Shown: positions 45,865-54,923, counted from the first letter of the stretch. The stretch is DNA of 64,000 bases from Microvirgula aerodenitrificans DSM 15089 (GCF_000620105.1 NZ_JHVK01000005.1:1-64000); one strand, 5' to 3'. Notes: generated by a model from the sequence alone, not told the origin. Numbers and translations: made by a program.

Positions 45865-46352
45865 TGGCCCGCAAACTCGTCTGGCTGCCGCTGGCCGCGG
45901 CGCTGCTGCTGCTGTGGCTGATCCTGAACGACAGCCTGTCGCCCGGCCAGATCGTGCTGGGTGCGCTGCTGGCGACGACACTGTCGCTGCTGGTCGCAGC
46001 CATGCGGCCGCTGCGGGCGCGGCTGCGGCGGCCGGTGGTCGCACTGTCGCTGCTCGGCCATGTGCTGGTCGACATCGCCCGCTCCAATCTGGCCGTGACC
46101 GGCATCATCCTCGGCCCGCCCGAGCGGCGCGCGCACTCGGGCTTCATGCGCATCCCGCTCGACCTGCACGATCCGCACGGCCTGGCCGTGCTGTCGATCA
46201 TCGTCACCGCCACCCCCGGCACGGTCTGGTCCGGCCTCGACCCCGACAGCCACACGCTGACGCTGCACGTGCTTGAGCTGCACGACGAGGCACACTGGAT
46301 CGAGACCATCAAACAGCGCTACGAGCGACCGCTGATGGAGATTTTCGAATGA
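45864..46352 (+). CDS. mrpE: Mrp antiporter subunit E
   Basis: 162 aa. Two to three N-terminal helices, then a cytoplasmic domain with the family pattern IPLDLHDPHGLAVLSIIVTATPGTVW (here shortened) and HVLELHDE. Start overlaps the mrpD stop by one base and its own stop overlaps mrpF, typical of the coupled mrp operon. Confidence 0.93.
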   Translation: MARKLVWLPLAAALLLLWLILNDSLSPGQIVLGALLATTLSLLVAAMRPLRARLRRPVVALSLLGHVLVDIARSNLAVTGIILGPPERRAHSGFMRIPLDLHDPHGLAVLSIIVTATPGTVWSGLDPDSHTLTLHVLELHDEAHWIETIKQRYERPLMEIFE

Positions 46353-46630
46353 ACATGCTGCTGACCCTGGCGGTGAACTTCGCCCTGCTCTGCTTCGTGC
46401 TCGCCATGTGCTGCGCCGCCTGGCGCATGCTGAAGGGCCCCGGCGCCAAGAACCGCATCCTGGCACTCGACGCGCTGTATATCAGCGGGATGCTGACCGT
46501 GCTGACGCTCGGCGTGCGTTCCGGCGCGGCGGTGTATTTCGACATCGCGCTGCTGATCGCCCTGTTCGGCTTTGTCGGCACCTGCGCCATGGCCAAGTTC
46601 CTGCTGCGCGGCGAGGTGATCGAGCCATGA
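46349..46630 (+). CDS. mrpF: Mrp antiporter subunit F
   Basis: 93 aa with three helices. The conserved RMLKGPGAKNRILALDAL stretch (Asp in the membrane) identifies MrpF/PhaF, and FVGTCAMAKFLLRGE closes the protein as usual. Starts in the mrpE stop (ATGA) and overlaps mrpG by 4 nt. Confidence 0.93.
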   Translation: MNMLLTLAVNFALLCFVLAMCCAAWRMLKGPGAKNRILALDALYISGMLTVLTLGVRSGAAVYFDIALLIALFGFVGTCAMAKFLLRGEVIEP

Positions 46631-46944
46631 ACCAGCTTCCACTGTGGGCCGCGATCCCGGTCGTGCTGTTGCTGTGCGCCGGCGGTGTGCTGACCCTGAT
46701 CGGCGCGATCGGCCTGTTGCGTCTGCCGCACTTCTACGCACGCATGCACGGCCCGGCGCTCGGCAATACGCTGGGTGCGGCCTGCGTGCTGCTGGCGTCG
46801 ATCCTGGCGTTTTCGGTGCTCGGCCAGCGCATGGTGGTACAGGAAGTCCTGATCAGCGTATTCCTGCTGATGACCTCGCCGGTCACGGCCATGCTGCTGA
46901 TGCGTGCCGCCCTGTTCGAGGATGGCCGGGACAAGACCGACTGA
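46627..46944 (+). CDS. mrpG: Mrp antiporter subunit G
   Basis: 105 aa with three helices. GAIGLLRLPHFYARMHGPALGNTLGA is the highly conserved MrpG motif, followed by SVFLLMTSPVTAMLLMRAA. Last gene of the operon; a terminator-like hairpin follows at 46959. Confidence 0.93.
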   Translation: MNQLPLWAAIPVVLLLCAGGVLTLIGAIGLLRLPHFYARMHGPALGNTLGAACVLLASILAFSVLGQRMVVQEVLISVFLLMTSPVTAMLLMRAALFEDGRDKTD

Positions 46945-46958
46945 GCGACGACAGAAAT

Positions 46959-46986
46959 CCGAACGGAATCAGTCCGTTCGGGTCTT
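46959..46986 (+). terminator. Terminator after mrpG
   Basis: ccgaacgga (46959-46967) pairs perfectly with tccgttcgg (46973-46981) around a 5-nt loop, followed by gtctttcc. It lies 15 nt after the mrpG stop. Confidence 0.75.
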
Positions 46987-47019
46987 TCCACCGATAAAGA
47001 TGTAATTTTTATATTGCTT

Positions 47020-47033
47020 TTGATGCGGACAAA
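47020..47033. promoter_or_regulatory. Possible FNR/Dnr-type site before the DUF2249 gene
   Basis: ttgatgcggacaaa resembles the TTGAT-N4-ATCAA box with a good left half and an imperfect right half (two mismatches). It lies 53 nt before the start of the hemerythrin cassette, whose genes are commonly under FNR/Dnr/NnrR control. Weak on its own. Confidence 0.35.
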
Positions 47034-47085
47034 AAGATAAGCTTCATTCCACATACCAGTTCATCCCCTTCAAGGAGCCCGCGTC

Positions 47086-47322
47086 ATGAGTGAAGTGCTT
47101 ATCGATGTCCGTCAGATCCCGCCGCGCGACCGTCACCCGCTGATCTTCGGCACGTTCGACAGCCTGCAAACCGGCCAGTCGCTGCTGCTGTGCAATGACC
47201 ACGACCCGAAGCCGCTGCACTACCAGTTCATGGCCGAGTACGCCGGGCAGTTCGACTGGCAATATCTGGAACAGGGCCCGGACGAATGGCGCGTGCGCAT
47301 CAGCCGCGTCCAGGCGGCCTGA
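47086..47322 (+). CDS. DUF2249 domain protein
   Basis: 78 aa. IDVRQIPPRDRHPLIFGTFDSL, LLCNDHDPKPLHYQF and the ending GPDEWRVRISR are the core of DUF2249, a small TusA-like fold often fused to or encoded beside hemerythrins in denitrifiers. Function unproven; redox or sulfur-carrier roles have been suggested from the fold. CAAGGAG precedes the ATG. First gene of a three-gene operon. Confidence 0.88.
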   Translation: MSEVLIDVRQIPPRDRHPLIFGTFDSLQTGQSLLLCNDHDPKPLHYQFMAEYAGQFDWQYLEQGPDEWRVRISRVQAA

Positions 47323-47329
47323 TCACGCC

Positions 47330-47950
47330 ATGCCCATGACCACACTGTATGACCAGGCACCGCGCATCACCATGCGCGACCCGCTCGCCGACTTTCTCGG
47401 CGCAACCGACGACGGCCTGCTGACCTATCGCTATCTGGACGCGGTCCGGCTGGCCGGCCATTCGTGTCCGACCGTGGCGTCGGCCTTCCTGATGACCCGG
47501 GCAGCACTGGCCGCACTGTACCCGGACAGCGTGCCGGAGCGCGGCGCGCTGCATGCCGCGCTGTCGGCCGCGCAGACCGACGGGGTGTGCGGCGTGATCG
47601 CCAGTGTGGTCACGCTGCTGACCGGTGCCACCGGCGACGGCGGATTCAAGGGCATCGGCGGACGTTTCGACCGGCGCCAGTCGCTGCACTTCGGCACCGG
47701 GGCGGCGGACACCCTGCAACTGCGTCGCACCGATACCGGTGCCGCGGTCGGCGTCAGCGCCCGGCTCGACCGGGTGCCGGCCGCACCGGACGGCAGCGCG
47801 CTGATGCAGCGCGCCCTGTCAGACACGGCCTCGCCGGCCGAACTGGCCGCCTTCCGCCGCAGCTGGCAGGACCGCGTCCGCCGCCTGCTGCTGGAACACG
47901 CCGATGACCCGGCGGTCTTTGTCGTGCGCCCGCTGGACACGCCGGCATGA
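47330..47950 (+). CDS. FmdE-like protein of unknown function
   Basis: 206 aa. The motif GHSCPTVASAFLMTRAALAALYP resembles the start of the FmdE domain (formylmethanofuran dehydrogenase subunit E family), with His and Cys spaced as possible metal ligands, and CGVIASVVTLLTGATG fits the following strand-helix. Placed between DUF2249 and hemerythrin genes, overlapping the latter by 4 nt, so it likely joins them in nitric oxide or oxygen handling. ATG 47336 is a possible alternative start. Confidence 0.65.
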   Translation: MPMTTLYDQAPRITMRDPLADFLGATDDGLLTYRYLDAVRLAGHSCPTVASAFLMTRAALAALYPDSVPERGALHAALSAAQTDGVCGVIASVVTLLTGATGDGGFKGIGGRFDRRQSLHFGTGAADTLQLRRTDTGAAVGVSARLDRVPAAPDGSALMQRALSDTASPAELAAFRRSWQDRVRRLLLEHADDPAVFVVRPLDTPA

Positions 47951-48312
47951 AGCGCCACCCGCTGCTGCAGTCGCTGTCGCGCGAGCACCAGCCGGCGCTG
48001 TCGCTGGCCGTGCGCCTGAAACGCGCCGATGCCGGCCAGGCCGTCAGCGTGTTCGCGCAACTCGACCAGCCGGCACTGCTGACCCATTTCGAGGAAGAAG
48101 AGCGCGACTGGCTGCCACTGCTGCTGGCCGACGACGAACGGCCGCTGCGCGAGCGGACACTGACCGAACACCGCCAGCTGCGCGCGCAGCTGGCGGCAAT
48201 CAGTAACGGCGACAGCGCGCGAATCGCCGACTTCGCCGCGGCGCTGGAAGCCCACGTCCGTTTCGAGGAACGCGAACTGTTTCCGCTTATCGAGCGTCAC
48301 CTGCCCGGATAA
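47947..48312 (+). CDS. Hemerythrin HHE-domain protein
   Basis: 121 aa four-helix HHE protein. Iron ligands: His in SREHQPA, His and Glu in LTHFEEEERDW, His in TEHRQLRA, and His/Glu in AHVRFEERELFPLIERH. It should hold a di-iron site binding O2 or NO. Last gene of the DUF2249/FmdE-like cassette; the 3' end overlaps the convergent lysR gene by 26 nt. Confidence 0.9.
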   Translation: MKRHPLLQSLSREHQPALSLAVRLKRADAGQAVSVFAQLDQPALLTHFEEEERDWLPLLLADDERPLRERTLTEHRQLRAQLAAISNGDSARIADFAAALEAHVRFEERELFPLIERHLPG

Positions 48313-49210
48313 GCCCCTGCCCGTCGGCGCCGATGCGGTCGCTGACGAAATCCAGAAAGCAGGCGATCCGTGCCGCCAGCTGGGTATTGCGGTAATAGAC
48401 GGCGTGGATCGGCTGACGCACGTCCAGGGTGATCTCTGCCAGTACCGGCAGCAGCGTCCCTGCCTGGCGGTCGGCACCGGTCATGAAATCCGACAGGCAG
48501 GCGATACCCTCGCCGGCCAGCGCCAGCTGGCGCAGGGTTTCCCCGCTGGACGCAGCCAGTGTCGGCCGGACATGCAGCAAGCCGCCATCCGCGTCGCGCA
48601 CCGGCCAGTCATTCAGCGAGTCCGGCCGGGTAAAGCCCAGCAGCGCATGACGGTCAAGGTCGGCGACCGTGGCCGGCCGGCCCTGCACGGCAAGATACGC
48701 CGGGCTGGCCAGCAGCTGCAGCCGGCTGCTGCCGAGCGCGCGTGCATGCAGGGTCGAGTCGCGCAGCGGCCCGATGCGGATGGCCACGTCAGTGCGCTGT
48801 TCAAGCAGGTCGATGACCTGCTCGCTGCTGTGCAGTTCCAGCGCAATCTGCGGATACAGGCGACGAAAGTCGCCAACCAGCGGCACCAGCACGTGCAGCA
48901 TGAATGGCGACGCCGCATCGACTCGCAGGCGGCCGGCCGGCGTCTGCCGGCGCAGCGCCATCTGGTCTTCGGCATTGTCGACCGCGGCCAGGATCTGGCG
49001 TGCATGGAGCAGAAACGCTTCTCCCTCTTCGGTCAGCGCCAGCCGGCGCGTAGTCCGCTGCAGCAGCGTGGTATCCAGCTTGGCCTCCAGCCGTCCCAGC
49101 GAACGACTGACACCGGACACGGTCAGCCCGAGCTGGGCCGCCGCCGCGGTAATCGAGCCGTGGTCGACCACGGCGACAAAGGCCTGCACTTCTTCCAGGG
49201 TCAGGTTCAT
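48287..49210 (-). CDS. LysR-family transcriptional regulator
   Basis: 307 aa. N-terminal HTH: MNLTLEEVQAFVAVVDHGS, LGLTVSGVSRSLGRLEAKL. C-terminal co-inducer domain of the CrgA/DhcR-like group (GPLRDSTLHARALGSSRLQLLASPAYL in shortened form). Divergent from an MFS exporter with a 96-nt spacer, the usual arrangement of a LysR activator and its target. Confidence 0.92.
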   Translation of the reverse strand: MNLTLEEVQAFVAVVDHGSITAAAAQLGLTVSGVSRSLGRLEAKLDTTLLQRTTRRLALTEEGEAFLLHARQILAAVDNAEDQMALRRQTPAGRLRVDAASPFMLHVLVPLVGDFRRLYPQIALELHSSEQVIDLLEQRTDVAIRIGPLRDSTLHARALGSSRLQLLASPAYLAVQGRPATVADLDRHALLGFTRPDSLNDWPVRDADGGLLHVRPTLAASSGETLRQLALAGEGIACLSDFMTGADRQAGTLLPVLAEITLDVRQPIHAVYYRNTQLAARIACFLDFVSDRIGADGQGLIRAGDAR

Positions 49211-49306
49211 TGTTGATTTTCAGTCAATTATCTTGCGAGGATAACGGGCTTAATCTGCAAATGTAAATCAGGGACACTGCGCGGCATTCCAACCCGGAGT
49301 CCCGTC

Positions 49307-50515
49307 ATGCCCATCGCCCTGCTGGCGCTGACCCTCAGCGCCTTTGCCATCGGAACGACCGAATTCGTTATCGTCGGCCTGATTCCCACCATTGCCACCG
49401 ACCTCGGCGTCGACCTGCCGTCCGCCGGCCTGCTGGTCAGCCTGTACGCACTGGGGGTCGCCGTCGGCGCCCCCGTGCTGACCGCACTCAGCGGCAAATG
49501 GCCGCGCAAGACCCTGCTGCTGTCACTGATGGCGCTGTTCACCGTCGGCAACCTGCTGGCCTGGCAGGCGCCCGGCTACGAGTCGCTGATCGTGGCCCGC
49601 GTGCTGACCGGTCTGGCCCACGGCGTGTTCTTCTCCATCGGCTCGACGCTCGCCACCGGGCTGGTGCCGAAGGAAAAGGCCGCCGGTGCCATCGCCATCC
49701 TGTTTACCGGCCTGACCGTGGCCCTGGTGACCGGCGTGCCGCTCGGCACGTTCATCGGTCAGCACTTCGGCTGGCGCAACACCTTCCTGCTGGTGTCCGC
49801 ACTCGGCGCCATCGCCTTCCTCGGCAGCCTGGCCTTCGTGCCGTCCGGCCTGCGTCACACCCGCCCGGCCTCGCTGGCCGAACAGCTCCGGGTGCTGGCC
49901 AGGCCCCGTCTGCTGCTGGTCTATGCCATGACGGCCGTCGGTTACGGTGGCACGTTCACGGCCTTCACCTTCCTGGCGCCGATTCTGCGCGAGGTGTCCG
50001 GCTTCAGCGCCGATGCCGTCAGTCTGGTGCTGCTGGTCTATGGTGTGTCGGTGGCCTTCGGCAATCTGTACGGCGGCCGGCTGGCCGACCGCATCGGCCC
50101 GGTACCGGCCCTGAAACGCATTTTCCTGGTCCTGGCGCTGGTGCTGTTTGCGCTGACCTTCACCGCCGGCAGCAAGGTGCTGGTGCTGCTGACCGTGCTG
50201 GCCTGGGGGGCTGTCGCCTTCGGCAATGTGCCGGGCCTGCAGCTGTACGTGGTACGCCAGGCCGAACGCGAAGCCCCGCGTGCGCTGGATGTCGCCTCCG
50301 GGCTGAATATCGCCGCCTTCAATCTCGGCATCGCCGGCGGCGCCTGGGGCGGCGGGCTGGTGGTCGCGCATCTCGGCATCATGCAGACGCCGTGGATCGG
50401 GGCGCTGGTGGTGCTCGGCGCGCTCGGGCTGACCGCACTCAGCGGCCATCTTGATCGCAGGACCGTCGCCGCGGCAGATGGCGAGGCCGCGCTGGCCACC
50501 GCCTGCGCCGACTGA
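49307..50515 (+). CDS. DHA1-family MFS transporter (AraJ/YdhP-like)
   Basis: 402 aa, twelve helices. FAIGTTEFVIVGLIPTIA and SAGLLVSLYALGVAVGAPVL are signatures of the sugar-efflux/AraJ/NepI group. GRLADRIGP is the interdomain motif. Probably induced by the divergent LysR. Followed 38 nt later by dkgB, perhaps the same transcript. Confidence 0.88.
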   Translation: MPIALLALTLSAFAIGTTEFVIVGLIPTIATDLGVDLPSAGLLVSLYALGVAVGAPVLTALSGKWPRKTLLLSLMALFTVGNLLAWQAPGYESLIVARVLTGLAHGVFFSIGSTLATGLVPKEKAAGAIAILFTGLTVALVTGVPLGTFIGQHFGWRNTFLLVSALGAIAFLGSLAFVPSGLRHTRPASLAEQLRVLARPRLLLVYAMTAVGYGGTFTAFTFLAPILREVSGFSADAVSLVLLVYGVSVAFGNLYGGRLADRIGPVPALKRIFLVLALVLFALTFTAGSKVLVLLTVLAWGAVAFGNVPGLQLYVVRQAEREAPRALDVASGLNIAAFNLGIAGGAWGGGLVVAHLGIMQTPWIGALVVLGALGLTALSGHLDRRTVAAADGEAALATACAD

Positions 50516-50553
50516 TTTTCCCTTCAACACCCTAACGACAAGGCAGATCCATC

Positions 50554-51363
50554 ATGAACATGCCCGCCATCGGCCTCGGCACTTTCCGCCTGCAGGGCCA
50601 GACCGTCATCGACTCGGTGCGTACCGGCCTCGAACTCGGCTACCGCCATATCGACACCGCGCAGATCTACGGCAATGAGGCCGAAGTCGGCCAGGCCATT
50701 GCCGACAGCGGCCTCGACCGCGGCTCGTTGTTCGTCACCACCAAGATCTGGACCGAAAACCTGTCTGCCGTCGCGCTGGCGCCGAGTCTGGAAGCCTCGC
50801 TGACCAGGCTGCAGCTGGACCAGGTCGACCTGACACTGATCCACTGGCCATCGCCCGGCGACGCGATCCCGCTGGCCGAATCGCTGACCGCGCTGGCCGA
50901 AGCAAAGGCACGCGGGCTGACCCGGCATATCGGCGTTTCCAACTTCACCCTCGCCCAGCTGCAGCAGGCCATCGACCTCGTCGGCGCCGACCGGATCGCC
51001 AGTGTGCAGATCGAGATGCATCCGTTCCTGCAGAACCGCCGCGTGGCGCGCCTGGCCGGCGAGAACGGCATCCCGGTCACCGCCTACATGCCGCTGGCTT
51101 ACGGCAAGGTCATGCACGACCCGGTGCTGCAGCGGCTGGCCGTGCAGCACGACACCAGCCCGGCGCAGGTCGCGCTGTCGTGGTTGCTGCAGCAGGGTTT
51201 TGCCGTGATTCCGTCCTCGACCCGGCGCGAACATCTGCAGGCCAATCTGCAGGCGGCACGGGTCCGCCTGTCGGCGGCGGACAGCGCCGCCATCGCCGCC
51301 CTGGAGCGGGGCGAACGACTGGTCAACCCCGATTTTGCGCCGCAATGGGACCCGGACGCCTGA
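50554..51363 (+). CDS. dkgB: 2,5-diketo-D-gluconate reductase B-type aldo/keto reductase
   Basis: 269 aa TIM-barrel NADPH reductase. The sequence follows E. coli DkgB closely: PAIGLGTFRLQGQ, ALELGYRHIDTAQIYGNEAEVGQAI-type active-site Asp/Tyr, DLTLIHWPSP (His), IGVSNFTLAQLQ and VIPSSTRREHLQANL. It reduces aldehydes such as methylglyoxal and diketogluconate. Downstream of a LysR-linked MFS gene. Confidence 0.9.
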   Translation: MNMPAIGLGTFRLQGQTVIDSVRTGLELGYRHIDTAQIYGNEAEVGQAIADSGLDRGSLFVTTKIWTENLSAVALAPSLEASLTRLQLDQVDLTLIHWPSPGDAIPLAESLTALAEAKARGLTRHIGVSNFTLAQLQQAIDLVGADRIASVQIEMHPFLQNRRVARLAGENGIPVTAYMPLAYGKVMHDPVLQRLAVQHDTSPAQVALSWLLQQGFAVIPSSTRREHLQANLQAARVRLSAADSAAIAALERGERLVNPDFAPQWDPDA

Positions 51364-51473
51364 ATCTGCCGCGGTTTTGCCCACTGCCCGCCACATGGTA
51401 AGGTTTCCCGCCCGGTGATCGCGGGACCGGCCGGTCCGTCGCGCGATCCCTGTACAAGGAGGCGAAACGGAAA

Positions 51474-52733
51474 GTGACGAGCATGAATTGGGAAGTGTGG
51501 ATGAACGAGCCATGGGCACAGTGCGTGGCCGGGCTGCTGGTATTGTCGCTGGTCGCACTGGTGGCGCAGTTCCTGGTCGAACGGGTGCTGGTTCGTGCCG
51601 TGCATGTCATGACCCGGCGCAGCGTCTGGGAATGGGACGACATCCTGTTCGAACAGCGCGTGCTGCACCGGCTGGCGCAGGCCACCCCGTCGCTGGTGGT
51701 GCAGTTCGGCCTGCGCTTCGTGCCGGCGCTGCCGGCCGGGCTGGAAATGGTGCTGCTGAACGTGGCACTGGCAACCACCGGCCTGTTCTGCCTGCTGGCG
51801 GTCAGCGCGCTGCTTAACGGGGTGCAGGAGATCTATGCCCGTACCGAGCATGCACGCACGCGCTCGATCAAGGGCTTCGTGCAACTGGCCAAGATCGCCG
51901 TATTCACACTGGGCGGGATCTTTATCGTGTCGACGCTGATCGACCGCTCGCCACTGATCCTGCTGTCCGGCCTCGGTGCGATGTCGGCAGTGCTGCTGCT
52001 GGTGTTCAAGGACACCATCCTGTCACTGGTTGCCAGCGTGCAGTTGAGCACCAACGACATGCTCAGCGTCGGTGACTGGATCGAGATGCCCCAGGTCGGT
52101 GCCGACGGCAGCGTGGTCGATATCGCGCTGCATACGGTCAAGGTGCAGAACTGGGACATGACCATCACCACCATCCCGACCTGGCGGCTGATCTCGGAGA
52201 GCTTCCGCAACTGGCGCGGCATGCAGCAGTCGGGCGGGCGCCGCATCAAGCGCACGCTGCGGCTTGATGCCGGCGGCGTGCGCTTCCTCGACGAGACAGA
52301 TCTGGCGCGGCTGCGCGACATCCGCCTGCTGGCGCCATATCTGGACGGCAAGAGCGAGGAGCTGGCCCGCAGCAACAGCGCGCTGGGCCATGCGGTCCCG
52401 CCGGCCAATCTGCGCCGGCTGACCAATATCGGCACCTTCCGCGCCTATGCCCAGGCCTATCTCGACGCCCATCCGGACATCCACCACGACATGACCTGCA
52501 TGGTGCGGCTGCAGGAGCCGCAGCCGGAAGGCATCCCGATCGAGGTGTACTGCTTTACCGCAACCACGGTCTGGGCGCAGTACGAGCGCATCCAGGGCGA
52601 TGTGTTCGATCACCTGCTTGCCATCCTGCCGGAGTTCGGCCTGTCGGTGTACCAGAGCCCGAGCGGCAATGACCTGCGGGCGGCCTTGCGCCCTTCTTCT
52701 CATGCCGGAACGGCATCGTCCCGGCCCGCGTAG
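51474..52733 (+). CDS. MscS-family mechanosensitive channel (YbdG-like)
   Basis: 419 aa inner-membrane channel. Five hydrophobic helices come before the pore helix (LSGLGAMSAVLLLVFKDTILSL), then the beta domain NDMLSVGDWIEMP and VKVQNWDMTITTIPTWRLISESFRNW, the YbdG/miniconductance pattern. GTG 51474 has AAGGAGG 10 nt upstream; ATG 51483 is farther away. It protects against osmotic downshift. A toxin-antitoxin module follows. Confidence 0.88.
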   Translation: MTSMNWEVWMNEPWAQCVAGLLVLSLVALVAQFLVERVLVRAVHVMTRRSVWEWDDILFEQRVLHRLAQATPSLVVQFGLRFVPALPAGLEMVLLNVALATTGLFCLLAVSALLNGVQEIYARTEHARTRSIKGFVQLAKIAVFTLGGIFIVSTLIDRSPLILLSGLGAMSAVLLLVFKDTILSLVASVQLSTNDMLSVGDWIEMPQVGADGSVVDIALHTVKVQNWDMTITTIPTWRLISESFRNWRGMQQSGGRRIKRTLRLDAGGVRFLDETDLARLRDIRLLAPYLDGKSEELARSNSALGHAVPPANLRRLTNIGTFRAYAQAYLDAHPDIHHDMTCMVRLQEPQPEGIPIEVYCFTATTVWAQYERIQGDVFDHLLAILPEFGLSVYQSPSGNDLRAALRPSSHAGTASSRPA

Positions 52734-52777
52734 CGGCAGCCGCCGCAGCCGGTCGCGTGCCCGCATTGCGCCACACC

Positions 52778-52810
52778 GGCAATTTGCCGATAATTAAGCG
52801 GCAAATTGCC
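52778..52810. promoter_or_regulatory. Operator hairpin of the Xre/RES toxin-antitoxin module
   Basis: Perfect 12-bp arms ggcaatttgccg (52778-52789) and cggcaaattgcc (52799-52810) around an AT-rich 9-nt spacer that may hold the -10 box. Fifty nt before the antitoxin start. Expected site for autorepression by the antitoxin/toxin complex. Confidence 0.85.
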
Positions 52811-52860
52811 GATTGGCCATTCCGGCCAGCGGTGGCGCCAATGCACCAGGAGGGCACGAC

Positions 52861-53316
52861 ATGACCCAGGCCATCTTTGCACCGACCCCGGACCGGACCG
52901 CCTGCGGCGGCCACTTCGAGCGACTGTCGGTCCTGCTGGGCCAGCCGGTGGATACCGATCTGGCGCTGGCCGGCATGGTCAGCGCCGGGGTGTCGCCGGG
53001 CGTGATCGACAATCTGGTCCGCTCCGGACTGACCCGCAAGGAGCTGGATTTCGTCATCAACCCGCGTACGCTGACCCACCGGCTGGCCCGGCACGAGTCG
53101 CTGACGCGCGAGGAATCCGAGCGTGCGGTGCGGGTGGCCAGCCTGCTGGCGCTGGCCGAGCAGGTATTCGGCGACCGCCATCTGGCCACCGACTGGATGC
53201 GCAAGCCGCTGCGACGTTTCGACGAGCAGTCACCGCTGGAGATCTCCCGCACCGAGCAGGGTGCGCGGCTGGCCGAAACCGCGCTGATCCAGATCGACGA
53301 AGGCTACTTCGCATGA
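52861..53316 (+). CDS. Xre/MbcA/ParS-type antitoxin
   Basis: 151 aa with the Xre-like HTH part (about 45-90: LTRKELDFVINPRTLTHRL) and C-terminal DUF2384 domain (LALAEQVFGDRHLATDWMRKPLRRFDEQSPLEI). The last residues (TEQGARLAETALIQIDEGYFA in part) reach into the toxin pocket in known complexes. GGAGGGC precedes the ATG. Toxin gene overlaps its stop (ATGA). Confidence 0.92.
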   Translation: MTQAIFAPTPDRTACGGHFERLSVLLGQPVDTDLALAGMVSAGVSPGVIDNLVRSGLTRKELDFVINPRTLTHRLARHESLTREESERAVRVASLLALAEQVFGDRHLATDWMRKPLRRFDEQSPLEISRTEQGARLAETALIQIDEGYFA

Positions 53317-53762
53317 GGCTGTGGCGGATCAGCCGCCATGCCGACCTGCGCGGTCAGGGCGGGCTGCGCGCCGGGGGGCGCTGGCACTCGCCCGGCCGGC
53401 CGGTCGTCTACCTGGCCGACCATTCCGCGTCGGCCATGCTGGAGATGCTGGTGCATCTGGAACTGGACGTCTTCCCGCGCCACTACCCGTTGCTGCAGAT
53501 CGACATCCCGGAACCGGCATCCCTGTTGCATGCCGACATCAGTGCCCTGCCCGACGACTGGCGCGAACAGCCGCAGCTGACCCGCCGGATCGGCGACGCC
53601 TGGCTGGAGCAGGCGCCGTCCGCGCTGCTGCAGGTACCGAGCGCACTGACGGTGGACGGCAGCAACTATTTGCTGAACCCGGCCCACCCGGCCGCCAGCG
53701 CCTGCCGGATCGTGTCGGTGCAGGCCCCGCCGCTGGACCCGCGCCTGTCGCCTCGCCGCTGA
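53313..53762 (+). CDS. RES-domain toxin
   Basis: 149 aa. The conserved Arg, Glu and Ser of the RES domain are in RLWRISRHADL, GRWHSPGRPVVYLADHSA and MLEMLVHLEL; the end has SNYLLNPAHP. Characterised RES toxins degrade NAD+ and stop growth. Paired with the Xre antitoxin upstream; type II module controlled by the hairpin at 52778. Confidence 0.92.
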   Translation: MRLWRISRHADLRGQGGLRAGGRWHSPGRPVVYLADHSASAMLEMLVHLELDVFPRHYPLLQIDIPEPASLLHADISALPDDWREQPQLTRRIGDAWLEQAPSALLQVPSALTVDGSNYLLNPAHPAASACRIVSVQAPPLDPRLSPRR

Positions 53763-53818
53763 CAACTGTTCCTGCCACCCTGCCCGCCCATGCGGCGCTG
53801 CGGTAAACTGCGCCCACC

Positions 53819-54721
53819 ATGCCGATATCCGTACACCCGTCCCGCAGCGAATTCCTGTCCGCCCATGGCCTGCGTCATCACATCCGCCGCTGGGGCACAC
53901 CCGGCGCGCCGCGACTGTTCCTGCTGCATGGCTGGATGGACCATTCGGCCACCTTCCAGTTCATGGTCGACGCGCTGGCGCACGACTGGGACATCATTGC
54001 ACCGGACTGGCGCGGTTTTGGCGCCTCCCAGCACAATACCGGCAGCTATTTCGCCGCTGATTACCTGGCCGACCTCGACGCGATCCTCGAACACTACTCC
54101 CCGCAGGCTCCAGTGCGACTGGTCGGCCACAGCATGGGCGGCATGGTGGCCAGCCTGTATGCCGGCATCCGGCCCGAACGCGTGGCGGCGCTGGTCTCGA
54201 TCGAAGGCTTCGGCCTGCCGGCGACCTCACCCGACGAAGCGCCGGCCCGCTATGCGCGCTGGCTGGCGCAGAAACGTTCAGGCATGCGCTTCGGCCCGAT
54301 CGGCGACCTGCAGGCACTGGTGGCCAAGATGCTGAAACGCCAGCCCTTCCTGCGCCCGGACCGCGCCGCCTGGCTGGCCGGGCACTGGACCGAAACCGGC
54401 GACGATGGCGAGCTGCGCTATCGCGCCGACCCGAAGCACAAGATGGTCAACCCGGTGCTGTACCGGCTGGAAGAAGCCAGGGCCTGCTGGCGCCATATCA
54501 CCTGCCCGGTGCTGTGGCTGGCCGGCGACTCGCCGGAGCCGAACAGCCTGACCTTCAATATTCTGGAACTGATGCGCGAGCGCCGCGACGGCTTCGCCGA
54601 CCTGCGCGAAGCCAGCATCGCCAACGCCGGTCACATGGTCCAGCAGGACCAGCCCGAGGCGGTTGCGGCAGCGGTGGAGGCGTTTCTGCTGGAAACCACG
54701 GCATACGGCAAGGCAGGCTGA
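53819..54721 (+). CDS. Alpha/beta hydrolase
   Basis: 300 aa. HG motif LLHGWMDHSATF, nucleophile Ser105 in GHSMGGM, His272 in NAGHMVQQDQPE and acid probably Asp in LAGDSPEP. Typical serine hydrolase of the epoxide hydrolase/MenH-like branch. Fifty-six nt after the RES toxin; no operon partner. Substrate unknown. Confidence 0.88.
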   Translation: MPISVHPSRSEFLSAHGLRHHIRRWGTPGAPRLFLLHGWMDHSATFQFMVDALAHDWDIIAPDWRGFGASQHNTGSYFAADYLADLDAILEHYSPQAPVRLVGHSMGGMVASLYAGIRPERVAALVSIEGFGLPATSPDEAPARYARWLAQKRSGMRFGPIGDLQALVAKMLKRQPFLRPDRAAWLAGHWTETGDDGELRYRADPKHKMVNPVLYRLEEARACWRHITCPVLWLAGDSPEPNSLTFNILELMRERRDGFADLREASIANAGHMVQQDQPEAVAAAVEAFLLETTAYGKAG

Positions 54722-54923
54722 AGCATCGGCGCAAGTCCCGGGCACGCCTGCCGGTTTTCGCGCGCATGCCACAACCGCAGAACGTAGGGGATGGGTGCCT
54801 GGATTTCATGCCGCATTTCGCAGTGCCCGACGAAAATCCTGCGGACTTCACGCGGTTCGAGTTCCTCAAGCCTTTCACCCACGCGCGGGTTGGTCAGCAA
54901 GCTGACTGGCACAAGGCCGGCCC

